Positions 9,002 through 17,994 of a DNA stretch of 64,000 bases are shown here, one piece after another. The translations under genes and the position numbers were made by a program. The stretch's first letter is position 1. Each line of letters opens with the position of its first letter. Below the pieces are notes generated by a model that did no database searches, was not told where the DNA came from, and worked only from the letters and a program-made list of their open reading frames with translations. Source of the stretch: an uncultured Spirochaetaceae bacterium (GTDB lineage: Bacteria > Spirochaetota > Spirochaetia > Sphaerochaetales > Sphaerochaetaceae); the NCBI GenBank assembly GCA_944389025.1, contig CALXKU010000002.1, positions 1 through 64,000 of the forward strand, given 5' to 3'.

Positions 9002-9029
9002 AAATGCATAAGCAAATAAGGAGAGACAA

Positions 9030-10124
9030 ATGAGTGCAGTTGTATTGAAAAATATCTGCAAGATCTATGATGGCGGTGTTAAGGCTGTAGACAACGTTAA
9101 TATCGACATTGAAGATCAGGAATTCGTCGTTCTCGTAGGACCTTCAGGATGCGGAAAGTCAACAACTCTCAGAATGGTTGCCGGACTTGAGGACATCTCC
9201 TCTGGAGAGCTCTACATCGATGGAAAGCTCATGAACGACGTTCCACCAAAGGATAGGGATATCGCGATGGTATTCCAGAACTACGCCCTCTATCCTCACA
9301 TGACCGTATACGATAACATGGCATTCGGTCTTAAGATCCGCAAGTTCCCTAAGGAAGAGATCGACCAGCGCGTTAGGGAAGCTGCTAAGATTCTCGACAT
9401 CGAGATGCTTCTTGACAGAAAGCCAAAGGCACTTTCCGGTGGACAGAGGCAGCGTGTTGCAGTTGGAAGAGCTATCGTTCGCCAGCCAAAGGTATTCCTT
9501 TTCGACGAGCCGCTTTCCAACCTCGATGCTAAGCTCCGTGTTCAGATGAGAGCTGAGATTTCAGCACTTCACCACAGACTTAAGGCAACAATGATCTATG
9601 TTACTCACGACCAGGTAGAAGCTCTTACCATGGCTGATAAGATCGTTGTTATGAAGCTTGGAGTTATCCAGCAGATTGGCGGACCACTCGAACTCTATAA
9701 CGAGCCAGATAACAAGTTCGTTGCAGGCTTCATCGGTTCACCACCCATGAACTTCATCAACATGGCAGTAAAGAAGGAAGCTGATGGAACATACGTAGAG
9801 GAAGGAACATTCCGCCTCAAGGTAACAGATGCTCAGGCTGCATTCCTCAAGCCATATGAAGGAAAGGAAATCACATTCGGTATCAGACCGGAAGATGTTG
9901 AGTTCTCTCATACCGCTGTTGACGGAAAGACAATCGACGGTGCTGTAAACGTTGTTGAGCCACTTGGATCCGAGACTCAGGTTCACGTAGCAACAAGCAA
10001 GGCAAACGTTGTCGGTAAGATTGATCCTTCCATCACACCGAAGGTAGGAGAAAAGGTATCTCTCGTTGTCGATATGGAGAAGGCAAGGTTCTTCGACGCA
10101 GAGACAGAGATGAGAATCCGCTAA
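9030..10124 (+). CDS. CUT1-type sugar ABC transporter ATPase (UgpC/MsmK/MalK-like)
   Basis: This cytoplasmic ATPase belongs to the class that energises carbohydrate importers and is often shared by several sugar transporters. The 364-residue protein has Walker A GPSGCGKST near residue 39, LSGGQRQRVAVGRA signature, Walker B VFLFDEP, D-loop SNLDAKLR, switch His in THDQVEA, and a C-terminal TOBE/regulatory region (about 240-364). No permease or binding protein is nearby, which fits a shared multi-task ATPase. The gene has its own promoter and a strong terminator. Its codon choice looks more biased (many GTT, GGA, AAG) than its neighbours, suggesting high expression. Confidence 0.93.
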   Translation: MSAVVLKNICKIYDGGVKAVDNVNIDIEDQEFVVLVGPSGCGKSTTLRMVAGLEDISSGELYIDGKLMNDVPPKDRDIAMVFQNYALYPHMTVYDNMAFGLKIRKFPKEEIDQRVREAAKILDIEMLLDRKPKALSGGQRQRVAVGRAIVRQPKVFLFDEPLSNLDAKLRVQMRAEISALHHRLKATMIYVTHDQVEALTMADKIVVMKLGVIQQIGGPLELYNEPDNKFVAGFIGSPPMNFINMAVKKEADGTYVEEGTFRLKVTDAQAAFLKPYEGKEITFGIRPEDVEFSHTAVDGKTIDGAVNVVEPLGSETQVHVATSKANVVGKIDPSITPKVGEKVSLVVDMEKARFFDAETEMRIR

Positions 10125-10145
10125 AAACAATAAAACATCCATTGG

Positions 10146-10178
10146 AACGGATAGGAGACGTCCTATCCGTTTTTCTTT
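10146..10178 (+). terminator. terminator of the sugar ABC ATPase gene
   Basis: Perfect 11-bp stem AACGGATAGGA/TCCTATCCGTT (10146-10156, 10161-10171) with a 4-nt loop and a TTTTCTTT tail. Confidence 0.85.
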
Positions 10179-10184
10179 AAAAAT

Positions 10185-10215
10185 AGAAAAAGGCACGGCA
10201 GAACATGCTGTGCCT
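10185..10215 (-). terminator. terminator of the aspartate kinase gene
   Basis: Minus-strand hairpin AGGCACAGCA/TGCCGTGCCT (10215-10206, 10200-10191; one mismatch) followed by TTTTTC. Confidence 0.75.
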
Positions 10216-10235
10216 CATATCTTAATAAGTCATAT

Positions 10236-11540
10236 TCAGCGGAAAAGAGCATCATACACGACGCTTACAGCCCGGCTCTTATCCTCATCCCTGATTCCAA
10301 AGGAATAAGAGACATCGCTGGCTCCGAAGTTTAAGAAGCTCACTGGAACAGAGGACTGCTCAAGGGCCTTCGCCGCCTTTATGTATGAGCCATCTTCAAG
10401 AACGGAGGAACCGACTATGCCAAGTATCGCATGGCCGTGGTCAACGCTGACCTCATCCAGTTCGAACTCGCTCTTAAGACGCTCGCACATAGCATCCAGA
10501 ATACCCTCCGAAGCCATCCTGGAATCATAGAACCATACGATTGAATCGATTCCGAACAGGGAGTATGACGGACGAATTCCGAAAATATGGAGCATGGTAA
10601 GAAGAGCATGCCTCATACCACTCTTCTTGAAAAGCATGAGTTTCCTTATCTTGATCCTGGAGAGTCCTCCCCTTGCAGATACCCCTGCGAGCTTCTTCTG
10701 CTCCACATCTGCCGTAATGAGGGTTCCCGCATCATCCGGCCTGTTCGTATTGCGGATATTTATAGGTATGCCGTATTTGACAACAGGGGCAATCGCCTCC
10801 TCATGGAAGACTGATGCACCGTAATCTGAAAGCTCCCTGACCTCGGCATAGCTTATCCTGTCTATCGTCCTTGCATCCTCGACGATTCTCGGGTCCGCGC
10901 TTAAAAAGCCTGAGACATCCGTCCAGTTCTCGTAGAGCTCCGCATTTACAGCCCTTGCGACAACGCTTCCCGTGATATCGGATCCGCCACGTGTGAATGT
11001 CTTTATTATGCCATCCTCAGAAGCACCGTAAAAACCGGGAAAGACAAAGCCCTTCTTCTTGGAGTTATCATGAATCATGCGGATCTTATCGTAGCTGAAA
11101 GGATTCACAGTCCCATCAGAATTGATAATCACGCAATCTGCCGTATCGACAAACTCGAAATCCAAATACTGGCTTATGAGGAATGCGGAAAGATACTCTC
11201 CCCTGCTTGCCGCGTAGTCGGCTCCGCGCCCGGCATCAATCAGCTGCCTTATCTCCTCAAGCTGGGCACTAAGCATCTTCTTCTCTATTTTCAGCTCATC
11301 GGCGATAGAAAGATAACGCTCCTGTATGGCGGAGAATATGCCCTTGCAACTCTCCCCCTTCTGAACCATCTCGTTGCACTTATAAAGGAGATCGGTAATC
11401 TTCTCATCTTCCTTACTCCTCTTTCCTGGAGCGGAAACAATGACCACACTGCGTCTGGCATCCGCATCGAGTATAGCCTTGACCTTCTTAATCTGCGATG
11501 CGTCAGCTACGCTTGAGCCTCCGAATTTGCATACAATCAT
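10236..11540 (-). CDS. lysC: aspartate kinase
   Basis: Phosphorylates aspartate, the first step to lysine, threonine, methionine and the diaminopimelate branch. The 434-residue protein starts with the KFGGSSVAD nucleotide-binding motif. It contains the FTRGGSDITGS catalytic loop near residue 185 and the DPRIVEDARTIDRISYAE segment. Two ACT-like regulatory units follow after about residue 290, so feedback control by an end-product amino acid is expected. Family length is normal. The gene is monocistronic. The upstream region holds TTGTCA, an 18-nt spacer and TACAAT on the minus strand (11591-11562). No lysine riboswitch is visible in the short leader. Confidence 0.9.
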   Translation of the reverse strand: MIVCKFGGSSVADASQIKKVKAILDADARRSVVIVSAPGKRSKEDEKITDLLYKCNEMVQKGESCKGIFSAIQERYLSIADELKIEKKMLSAQLEEIRQLIDAGRGADYAASRGEYLSAFLISQYLDFEFVDTADCVIINSDGTVNPFSYDKIRMIHDNSKKKGFVFPGFYGASEDGIIKTFTRGGSDITGSVVARAVNAELYENWTDVSGFLSADPRIVEDARTIDRISYAEVRELSDYGASVFHEEAIAPVVKYGIPINIRNTNRPDDAGTLITADVEQKKLAGVSARGGLSRIKIRKLMLFKKSGMRHALLTMLHIFGIRPSYSLFGIDSIVWFYDSRMASEGILDAMCERLKSEFELDEVSVDHGHAILGIVGSSVLEDGSYIKAAKALEQSSVPVSFLNFGASDVSYSFGIRDEDKSRAVSVVYDALFR

Positions 11541-11561
11541 TCTTCATTCCTCTTCGGCTTG

Positions 11562-11591
11562 ATTGTATTTAATTTTCCTCTTTTTTGACAA
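11562..11591 (-). promoter_or_regulatory. promoter of the aspartate kinase gene
   Basis: Minus-strand TTGTCA (11591-11586), 18-nt spacer and TACAAT (11567-11562), about 20 nt before the start codon. Confidence 0.4.
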
Positions 11592-11630
11592 CCCTTATGG
11601 TATTTAACGACAGACTAAACAATTATTATA

Positions 11631-11659
11631 TTGACAAAATCCTAATCCTTGGTTAAAAG
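11631..11659 (+). promoter_or_regulatory. promoter of the MATE transporter gene
   Basis: Perfect TTGACA (11631-11636), 17-nt spacer, TAAAAG (11654-11659), ten nt before the first ATG at 11669. Transcription would begin almost at that ATG. Confidence 0.5.
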
Positions 11660-11668
11660 CATTCTGTT

Positions 11669-13030
11669 ATGTCTGAAATGGAAGAAATAAAAATCAAAGG
11701 TAATATCATGGGGCATGAGACGATAGGAAAGCTTATCATGAAGATAAGTCTGCCTATCATGATCAGCATGCTTGTCCAAGCCCTCTACAACATTGTAGAC
11801 AGTATTTTCGTATCATGGCTCAGCGAGGAGGCCCTCGCAGCCGTAACACTTGCCTACCCTCTTCAGAATCTGATGATCGCTTTCTCAGTTGGAACTGCGG
11901 TAGGTGTCAACAGCCTGCTTAGCAGAAGGCTTGGAGAAGAAAAAGAGGAAGAAGCTGATAAGGCTGGGCGCAACGGAGTTTTCCTGGCTTTCGCAACATG
12001 GGTTGGTTTCGCACTATTCGCATTCCTTTTTGCCAGACCGTTCCTTGCCGCATTCACCGATGATGCTGAGCTGCTTTCAATGTCACTCGTATACGCGAGA
12101 ATCTGTCTTATCGCATCAGGTGGTATCTTCATAGAAGTAACATGCGAGAGAATAATGCAGGCAACCGGAGATTCGGTCCATCCGATGATCACGCAGACAG
12201 TCGGAGCGATTGCAAACATCATACTCGATCCGATCTTCATTTTCACTTTCAACATGGGTGTCGCAGGTGCAGCCATAGCAACGGTTATCGGGCAGGTAAT
12301 CGCAGCAATTCTCGCCATATATTTCATCATCAGAAAGAAACACATCAACCTGAATATGAGAGGTTTCCGTCCCGAGGGAAGAATCATCAAGGAAATCTAC
12401 GCGGTCGGAGTTCCTACGATCATCACTAACAGTATCTCAACGGTAATGGTAAGTGCCCTTAACGGCATCTTGATAGCTTTCAGCACAACAGCAGTATCTG
12501 TTTTCGGTGTATACTTCAAGCTTCAGAGCTTCGTTTTCATGCCGGTCTTCGGTCTTTCAGCAGGTATGATACCTATCATAGGATTCAACTATGGAGCTAA
12601 GAACAGGCACAGGATAACGGAAACTGTAAAGAAAGGTGCGATGATATCATTTGCCATCATGTTCACCGGTTTCCTCATCTTCCAGTTCTGTCCGCGCCTG
12701 CTTCTCGAGATGTTCAACTCATCTGCAGAGATGGACGCACTCGGTATTCCTGCCCTGAGAATAATCTCCTTCTGCTTCCTTCCTGCAAGCATATCGATCG
12801 CACTTGGTGCAGCTTATCAGGGAACGGGTGTAGGACTGTACTCGATGATCACTTCCATACTGCGTCAGCTTGGAGTGCTTATTCCGGCAGCATTCATCAT
12901 GAGCCGTATCTGGGGAATCGAAGGAGCCTGGTGGGCATTCGCCGTAGCGGATATCGTCGGTCTTGCACTCTCCATAGTCTTCTATCTGGACATATACAGG
13001 AAGAAGATCGTGGTTCTGAAAAAGAATTAG
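11669..13030 (+). CDS. MATE-family efflux transporter
   Basis: This inner-membrane multidrug/toxin exporter (Na+ or H+ antiport) has 453 residues and about 12 hydrophobic segments. Typical MATE sequence at the start (IGKLIMKISLPIMISMLVQ, then ALYNIVDSIFVSWLSEEALA) is mirrored in the second half, with the paired FGLSAGMIPIIGFNYGAKN motif. The start is uncertain. The ATG at 11669 has no ribosome binding site but lies where the mRNA should begin; the ATG at 11708 has AAAGG seven bases upstream and is closer to the usual family N-terminus. The substrate cannot be predicted. Confidence 0.9.
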   Translation: MSEMEEIKIKGNIMGHETIGKLIMKISLPIMISMLVQALYNIVDSIFVSWLSEEALAAVTLAYPLQNLMIAFSVGTAVGVNSLLSRRLGEEKEEEADKAGRNGVFLAFATWVGFALFAFLFARPFLAAFTDDAELLSMSLVYARICLIASGGIFIEVTCERIMQATGDSVHPMITQTVGAIANIILDPIFIFTFNMGVAGAAIATVIGQVIAAILAIYFIIRKKHINLNMRGFRPEGRIIKEIYAVGVPTIITNSISTVMVSALNGILIAFSTTAVSVFGVYFKLQSFVFMPVFGLSAGMIPIIGFNYGAKNRHRITETVKKGAMISFAIMFTGFLIFQFCPRLLLEMFNSSAEMDALGIPALRIISFCFLPASISIALGAAYQGTGVGLYSMITSILRQLGVLIPAAFIMSRIWGIEGAWWAFAVADIVGLALSIVFYLDIYRKKIVVLKKN

Positions 13031-13041
13031 AAATACTTTGC

Positions 13042-13070
13042 TTTACGGCAAGAAAAGTCCCTCCTATAAT
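13042..13070 (+). promoter_or_regulatory. promoter of the outer-membrane-like protein gene
   Basis: TTTACG (13042-13047), 17-nt spacer, TATAAT (13065-13070). Confidence 0.55.
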
Positions 13071-13099
13071 TTAAGCATGGATAACAGGAGGGATTTTTC

Positions 13100-13774
13100 T
13101 TGAAAAGAACTTTAGCTCTGCTGATCACACTGCTCGCTCTTCTCTCTTGCTTGTATTCAAGAGGCTACATTGGGTTCTCGGTCTCACCTTATTTCGATGG
13201 TGGCTCCGTATCATGGTTGAACAATATGAACTCCAGTGATGATGCACTCACATTCAAGGCGGACCATTTCGAATTCGGAACTGAGATCAACATCGATTTT
13301 GGACTATACAAGGATTGGGGAAAGCACTCCTTCGGAGGAGAGGCAGGGCTTGGAATTGCACTTCCAATCATAAACAGGAACGGCGTGGATGATTATCCAC
13401 TCTACACATACGCATTCACCCCGTATCTGGCAGCCTCTTACGCATACGCACCTAGAGAAGACATCCGCATATCTTTCTCGCTCGGCTTAGGTTCCTCCCT
13501 TGGAAAGCTTGATGAGAAGACTGACGATGGCCTGAGGCTAGAAGGGCACACATACGACCTGGAATATTTCTCAAACCTTTCAGTGATGTATTCATTCTCT
13601 CACGAATGGGCCTTGCGCGGAGGTATCTCGGCAACGTTCACAACGTTAATTCTGCCGGAGGATTTCAAGAAATTCGTATATGACGAGAATGGGAACAAGA
13701 TCGATGAAGACTACTCTGCGTTAGCCGTGATATACAGCATAGAGCCTTACATCGGCATCGCATACACATTCTGA
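13100..13774 (+). CDS. small outer-membrane beta-barrel-like protein
   Basis: I do not recognise a named family. The 224-residue product has a signal peptide ([17 protein letters not shown]...). After that come alternating polar/aromatic stretches with glycine-rich turns such as [22 protein letters not shown] and LRGGISATF. The chain ends in AYTF, an aromatic C-terminal residue as in barrel proteins inserted by BamA. An eight-to-ten-strand barrel is likely. LLSC at 14-17 could be a lipobox, but the barrel reading is preferred. It starts at TTG (13100), seven bases after GGAGGG, and has its own TATAAT promoter. Confidence 0.7.
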   Translation: MKRTLALLITLLALLSCLYSRGYIGFSVSPYFDGGSVSWLNNMNSSDDALTFKADHFEFGTEINIDFGLYKDWGKHSFGGEAGLGIALPIINRNGVDDYPLYTYAFTPYLAASYAYAPREDIRISFSLGLGSSLGKLDEKTDDGLRLEGHTYDLEYFSNLSVMYSFSHEWALRGGISATFTTLILPEDFKKFVYDENGNKIDEDYSALAVIYSIEPYIGIAYTF

Positions 13775-13836
13775 ATCCAATCTCATGCCGTTCAACCCGT
13801 AATCTGCTATATTGTATATGGCGAGGTAGAAAAACA

Positions 13837-14580
13837 ATGTCGAGAATTGATATTCGCAATCTTACGAAAGATTATGTAAATAGCCAAGGAGAGATCGTAC
13901 ACGCCGTCAAAAACGCCTCCCTCACGGTAAATGACGGTGAGGTCGTAGTGATCATAGGTCCTTCAGGAAGTGGCAAATCCACCCTTTTAAGGGCCGTCAA
14001 CCGTCTTGAAAGCGTTACAAGTGGCCATATACTCATCGATGGCATGGATGTCACGGATCCGAAGACCGACATACGACGAATTCGTGAAGAGGTTGGCATG
14101 GTCTTTCAATCATTCAATCTGTTTCCACATCTTAGCGTGCTTGAGAACATAACAATTGCACCGAGAAAAGTGCTGAGGATGGGGAAAAAAGAAGCAGATG
14201 AACTCGCAATCAGTCTTTTAAAGCGTGTAGGACTTGAAGATAAGGCACATGCCCATCCGAACACTCTTTCAGGAGGACAGCAGCAGAGGGTAGCTATTGC
14301 ACGCTCGCTTGCGATGAGACCTAAAGCGATGCTCTTCGATGAGCCGACTAGTGCGCTCGATCCTGAGATGATAAAGGAAGTCCTTGATGTCATGCTCGAT
14401 TTAGCAGAAGAAGGAATGACGATGCTGCTTGTGACGCATGAGATGGGATTCGCACGTGCAGCTGCGGATAAGGTCGTCTTCATGGATGAGGGGGAGATCA
14501 TCGAGACAGGCAGACCAGAAGAGATCTTTTCTAATCCTAAGAATGAGAGAACAAGGAGTTTTCTCAATCATATACTCTGA
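13837..14580 (+). CDS. polar amino acid ABC transporter ATPase (GlnQ-like), orphan
   Basis: A 247-residue ATPase of the glutamine/histidine/arginine importer class, acting in the cytosol with a membrane permease. Walker A is GPSGSGKST near residue 39, followed by [17 protein letters not shown], signature [14 protein letters not shown], Walker [15 protein letters not shown] and [10 protein letters not shown], all diagnostic. No binding protein or permease lies next to it, so it must work with partners encoded elsewhere. An extended -10 (TGC then TATATT at 13808-13813) and GAGGT ribosome binding site precede the ATG. Confidence 0.9.
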   Translation: MSRIDIRNLTKDYVNSQGEIVHAVKNASLTVNDGEVVVIIGPSGSGKSTLLRAVNRLESVTSGHILIDGMDVTDPKTDIRRIREEVGMVFQSFNLFPHLSVLENITIAPRKVLRMGKKEADELAISLLKRVGLEDKAHAHPNTLSGGQQQRVAIARSLAMRPKAMLFDEPTSALDPEMIKEVLDVMLDLAEEGMTMLLVTHEMGFARAAADKVVFMDEGEIIETGRPEEIFSNPKNERTRSFLNHIL

Positions 14581-14590
14581 TAATTCTTAC

Positions 14591-14693
14591 AAAAAAATTG
14601 TGGCACGAGATCTAATGGCTTACAAAGGAGTCCTCGTACCACAATCAAGCTTAACCAAAGGAACTGAAAAGAGGGAGATATATGTTTGATTAA
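14591..14693 (-). ncRNA. candidate small RNA with anti-Shine-Dalgarno loops
   Basis: On the minus strand a TATAAT box (14705-14700) is followed by about 100 nt that can form two stem-loops. The first pairs AGCTTAA with TTAAGCT across a loop containing CTCCCTCTTTTC. The second pairs a 12-bp stem (14644-14633 with 14609-14598) around a 23-nt loop containing ACTCCTTTGT, and is followed by seven Ts. The single imperfect pair in the stem is a G-U only on the minus-strand RNA, favouring this orientation. CUCCC and CUCCU loops resemble RNAs that mask ribosome binding sites. A TTGCCA lies 20 nt upstream of the -10, a poor spacing. The second hairpin may instead simply be a back-up terminator. Confidence 0.4.
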
Positions 14694-14786
14694 GCTAACA
14701 TTATAGTAACTTAATATAAGCCCTTTGGCAACCCCCTATTCTCAAATTTTTATATTTATATATTTTCTTTTACAAAATAAATTAAA

Positions 14787-14820
14787 TAATTCCCACATGA
14801 ATAATGTCATATGGGAATTA
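14787..14820 (-). terminator. terminator of the alcohol dehydrogenase operon
   Basis: A 14-bp stem (14787-14800 with 14807-14820) with a 6-nt loop. The one non-Watson-Crick position pairs as U-G on the minus-strand RNA. A T-rich tail (ATTTAATTTATTTTG) follows on the minus strand. Confidence 0.75.
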
Positions 14821-14853
14821 CTCAAAAAGAAATATTGTTAGTTCTACATAACT

Positions 14854-16041
14854 CTAGAACGCCTTTTCAAGAATCTTAAGGATGTCATCCTTATCCGCAG
14901 AACGTGGATTCACTATAAGCGCCCCGTCATTCATGGCACGGATTGCAATCTGCTCGAAATCACTTCTTCTGACCCCACGTTCGCTTAGATTGGTCGCAAT
15001 AGGTGCTGCTGCCTTTATCCTTGAAATGAAATTTTCAACCACTTCAACAGCTTTTTCTGCCCTCCTCGTCTTCTCAGTTGAGGCATATGTTTCAGCATCT
15101 GAAAGATATAGAAGTAAATCCGCATAATCATCATCGGCAAAGCCAAGGTTGTAACGCATGCATACAGGGAGAAGAATGGTCATCGCCTCTCCATGGGCAA
15201 CGGAGCATACCCCTCCAACGCTATGTCCAATCGCATGCACTATACCGACCATGCTGTTAGAGAATGCCGCACCAGCGATATAAGATGCGATAGCCATGGA
15301 TATGCGGGCTTTCTTATCCTTGGGTTTTCTTATCGCCTCTTCAAGATTTTCAACAATGAGCTTTATTGCTGAAAGCGCATAGCACTGGCTTATCGGGTTC
15401 TTCTGGAGACAGGAATAAGCCTCAATCGCATGAGTAAGCGCATCAAGTCCTGTTAAAGCCGTTATTCTGGCAGGCATTGATTCAAGCGCCCTGACATCCA
15501 GAACCGCGATATCAGGAAGGAGGAATGATGAGATGAATTCAAGCTTAACTTTCCTCTCCCCGTCCTTGATTACCGCAACCCCGGTCGCCTCACTTCCCGT
15601 TCCGCTTGTCGTGGGGATAGCAGTAAAAGGAACGCTCTGTCCCCGGCCCAGCATCTCAGAACCGACGTAGTTCATTATGTCCCTTCCGCCCTGGCTTATA
15701 AGCATCTTGAGCCCTTTGGCCGTGTCTATGACGGAACCGCCACCGATTGCGATTATCCCGTCCGCGTTATTCTCCCTGTAGATTGCGGAAATCTCATTCA
15801 CCTTCTCAATGGAGCTGTCAAGCGGAATATCGGTATACACTGCGGAAGGCTTCATTCCCCCCTTTGAAAGCGCCTGAATCAGGACAGAGACAGTACCGAT
15901 CTTCTCAAGTGTTGAATCGGAGAGAATCATCGGACGTGATGAGCCAAGGAGCCTCATCTCTGAAGGAATGTTCTCAAGCGCATACTCTCCGGCAAGAAGT
16001 TTTGCCGAATTCACGAATTCGAAATATGGAGGCACAAACAT
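14854..16041 (-). CDS. iron-containing alcohol dehydrogenase
   Basis: An NAD(P)-dependent group III alcohol/aldehyde oxidoreductase, cytosolic, 395 residues. It has the nucleotide-binding GGGSVIDTAKG motif near residue 100, the TTSGTGSEAT segment, and metal-binding residues in GLDALTHAIEAY and in HAIGHSVGGVCSVAHGEA. Family length is normal. It starts three bases after the stop of the SCP2-like gene and is the last gene of the minus-strand module with the radical SAM gene. This context suggests a long-chain or lipid-derived alcohol/aldehyde substrate rather than ethanol, but that is inference. Confidence 0.9.
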   Translation of the reverse strand: MFVPPYFEFVNSAKLLAGEYALENIPSEMRLLGSSRPMILSDSTLEKIGTVSVLIQALSKGGMKPSAVYTDIPLDSSIEKVNEISAIYRENNADGIIAIGGGSVIDTAKGLKMLISQGGRDIMNYVGSEMLGRGQSVPFTAIPTTSGTGSEATGVAVIKDGERKVKLEFISSFLLPDIAVLDVRALESMPARITALTGLDALTHAIEAYSCLQKNPISQCYALSAIKLIVENLEEAIRKPKDKKARISMAIASYIAGAAFSNSMVGIVHAIGHSVGGVCSVAHGEAMTILLPVCMRYNLGFADDDYADLLLYLSDAETYASTEKTRRAEKAVEVVENFISRIKAAAPIATNLSERGVRRSDFEQIAIRAMNDGALIVNPRSADKDDILKILEKAF

Positions 16042-16044
16042 CTT

Positions 16045-16521
16045 TTAAAACCCCAGAAGCACCATTCTGTAAACGCTTATGGTGCTCCTCTCCTTCATTG
16101 GTACGCTTCTGAGAATACGGCGTGTCATGATGCGCGGGAAAAGATATGCTTCGGCGATATCTATTATCCTGACAAGCGTCATCGTATCTCCGATGTCCCC
16201 CTTGACGGAAATTCTGTGCTCGGCATAAGCCCTGCTTATCCCCATCATGCCTGTAAAGACCAGGAATGCGGAATCGATGCTCTTGAACCTGAGTTCAAGA
16301 TCCTCTCCCTCCACCTCGCTAATCATGACGAGCTTTCCTCTCTCCTTGCGCATGATAACACCCTCTCCCTGCTCAGAAAGCGTTATCCTTATCGTGAATC
16401 CTTCTCTGAACGAACCGAACTCATGCCTGATACGGCTATCTTTGTATGCAAGTACTTTGAGCGCCCTGTAAAGCACGCGGAGTATGAGCTTGCATGTAAT
16501 TGTCTTGATATAAGTTTTCAT
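16045..16521 (-). CDS. SCP2-like lipid-binding domain protein
   Basis: A small basic 158-residue protein. The middle and end (GEDLELRFKSIDSAFLVFTG, then ISVKGDIGDTMTLVRI) resemble sterol-carrier-protein-2-type lipid-binding domains, with a strand-rich core and a hydrophobic pocket. I could not verify this by search. No signal peptide or clear membrane helix is seen, although the N-terminal 30 residues are helical and amphipathic. It lies between the radical SAM gene (73 nt upstream) and the alcohol dehydrogenase gene (3 nt downstream), consistent with presenting a lipid substrate. The ribosome binding site is weak, so a slightly later start is possible. Confidence 0.65.
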   Translation of the reverse strand: MKTYIKTITCKLILRVLYRALKVLAYKDSRIRHEFGSFREGFTIRITLSEQGEGVIMRKERGKLVMISEVEGEDLELRFKSIDSAFLVFTGMMGISRAYAEHRISVKGDIGDTMTLVRIIDIAEAYLFPRIMTRRILRSVPMKERSTISVYRMVLLGF

Positions 16522-16594
16522 GATTTCTTTTATTACGCATTTAGCAATTTATGTCAATAATGACACAAATATAGATTATGTAATTAAAAGAAAT

Positions 16595-17929
16595 TCATAT
16601 CTTTCTCCTTTCCCTCCAGAGCTCATCCGCTACTACAGCCCATGCTGATGCCTTCTCGCGGCACTTCTCACACAATTCATCCACATCCTCCCTGTGTTCA
16701 AGATCGGTTGAGACAGCTCCACTTTCTTTCACGACTTCTGCAAGTTTTCCGTAATTATCTAACAGTGGGCATGGCATCAGGTGGTTCACATTATATGGCT
16801 GGTGGGTCCTGTATGAGGCAAAAAGAGGTGACTGCAGAGCCTTGATAAGGCTTTTCTCCCTTATGTTGCTGTCCGAATAGTGGATGAAGGCGCATGGCTC
16901 GATATCACCATTCGCATTGATATGCAGATAGTATTTTCCTCCAGCGACACAACCGTTGACGTACTCACCATCATTCCAGAAATCTATCGTAAAAATCGGC
17001 TTGGTCTTTCTGAATGCCCGTACTTTCTCATACATCATCCTTCTCTGCTCGGCTGAGACCATCAGATGCGTAGGAGAGCCGACCCCTACAGGCATATAAG
17101 TGAAAAGCCAGCAGAACTTGGCTCCCATATCAACCATCCAGTCAAAGTATTCCTCGCTGCCTATTACGCTCACATTCTGACTCGTGTAGCAACATGAGAG
17201 GCCGAAAGGTAACTTATGGGAACGCAGGATTCCCATCGCCCTCTCAACCCTCTTATATGTTCCCTCCCCACGCCTTACATCAGTAGCTTCTTCAAAGCCC
17301 TCGACACTGATTGCAGGAATGAAATTTCTCACTCTGAGCATGTTTGAGGCGAATTCCTCGTCTATCAGGGTACCATTGGTGAATGCGAGGAACACGCAGT
17401 CATCATGCTTCTCACAAAGCCTCAGTATGTCACACTTCCTGACTAAAGGCTCTCCTCCGGAAAACAGGAACATCCTCATCCCAAGCTCCTTTGCCTGAGA
17501 GATTATGCCATCAAGTTCCTCGAATGTCAGATTCAGACAGTTTCCGTACTCGGCAGCCCAACACCCGGTACAATGCAGATTGCATGCGCTCGTAGGATCC
17601 ATGAGCACCGTCCATGGGATATTGCATCCGTATTTTTCCACAAGCTTATCATGCTCGCTTCTCCAGAGATAGAAGGCATTGACGATGAAATTGGTGAACA
17701 GTGTCTTTCTCACCTCAGTATCGATATCACTGTAAAGGCTGCTTAATAGCCTGTTCCAGTTGTTATCCTTATCCCTTAGCACCTTCTTCACGACATCAAA
17801 CTGCACCGTCTCAGGTGCCACCTTTTCAATGAGTCCCATGAGCCGGGGAATATTGACCTCCGGATCCTTCTCCAAATAAGACAGGGCTGTTCTAAGTCCC
17901 GCTGCAGTCGTAAAAGTCTTTAAATTCAT
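16595..17929 (-). CDS. radical SAM protein with SPASM-like C-terminus
   Basis: A 444-residue S-adenosylmethionine radical enzyme. An N-terminal helical region of about 100 residues precedes the cluster-binding CX3CX2C (Cys116, Cys120, Cys123) within TSACNLHCTGCWAAEYG. The FSGGEP motif near residue 155 contacts SAM. The C-terminal half has more cysteines (GYVNGC, GDIEPC, LMPCPLLDNYG, CEKC), suggesting an auxiliary iron-sulfur cluster. The substrate is unknown. The neighbours (SCP2-like carrier, iron alcohol dehydrogenase, TetR regulator) point to a lipid or hydrophobic metabolite. The ATG has no ribosome binding site. TATATT sits six bases upstream with TTCCAT 17 nt before it, so the mRNA is probably leaderless. 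Confidence 0.88.
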   Translation of the reverse strand: MNLKTFTTAAGLRTALSYLEKDPEVNIPRLMGLIEKVAPETVQFDVVKKVLRDKDNNWNRLLSSLYSDIDTEVRKTLFTNFIVNAFYLWRSEHDKLVEKYGCNIPWTVLMDPTSACNLHCTGCWAAEYGNCLNLTFEELDGIISQAKELGMRMFLFSGGEPLVRKCDILRLCEKHDDCVFLAFTNGTLIDEEFASNMLRVRNFIPAISVEGFEEATDVRRGEGTYKRVERAMGILRSHKLPFGLSCCYTSQNVSVIGSEEYFDWMVDMGAKFCWLFTYMPVGVGSPTHLMVSAEQRRMMYEKVRAFRKTKPIFTIDFWNDGEYVNGCVAGGKYYLHINANGDIEPCAFIHYSDSNIREKSLIKALQSPLFASYRTHQPYNVNHLMPCPLLDNYGKLAEVVKESGAVSTDLEHREDVDELCEKCREKASAWAVVADELWRERRKI

Positions 17930-17994
17930 GAACTCAATATACGAACTGATTATGAAGAATGGAAAAAGAAAAGAATTTTTTTAGACACAAATCA

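Noticed and set aside
11541-11668. Lysine riboswitch upstream of aspartate kinase
   Set aside because: The gap is only 128 nt, shared with the divergent MATE gene, and shows none of the conserved lysine-riboswitch segments.
14614-14689. A 24-codon open frame (MAYKGVLVPQ...) in the 14.6-kb intergenic region
   Set aside because: No ribosome binding site at its ATG and it overlaps the hairpin that looks like a minus-strand terminator; too short to support.
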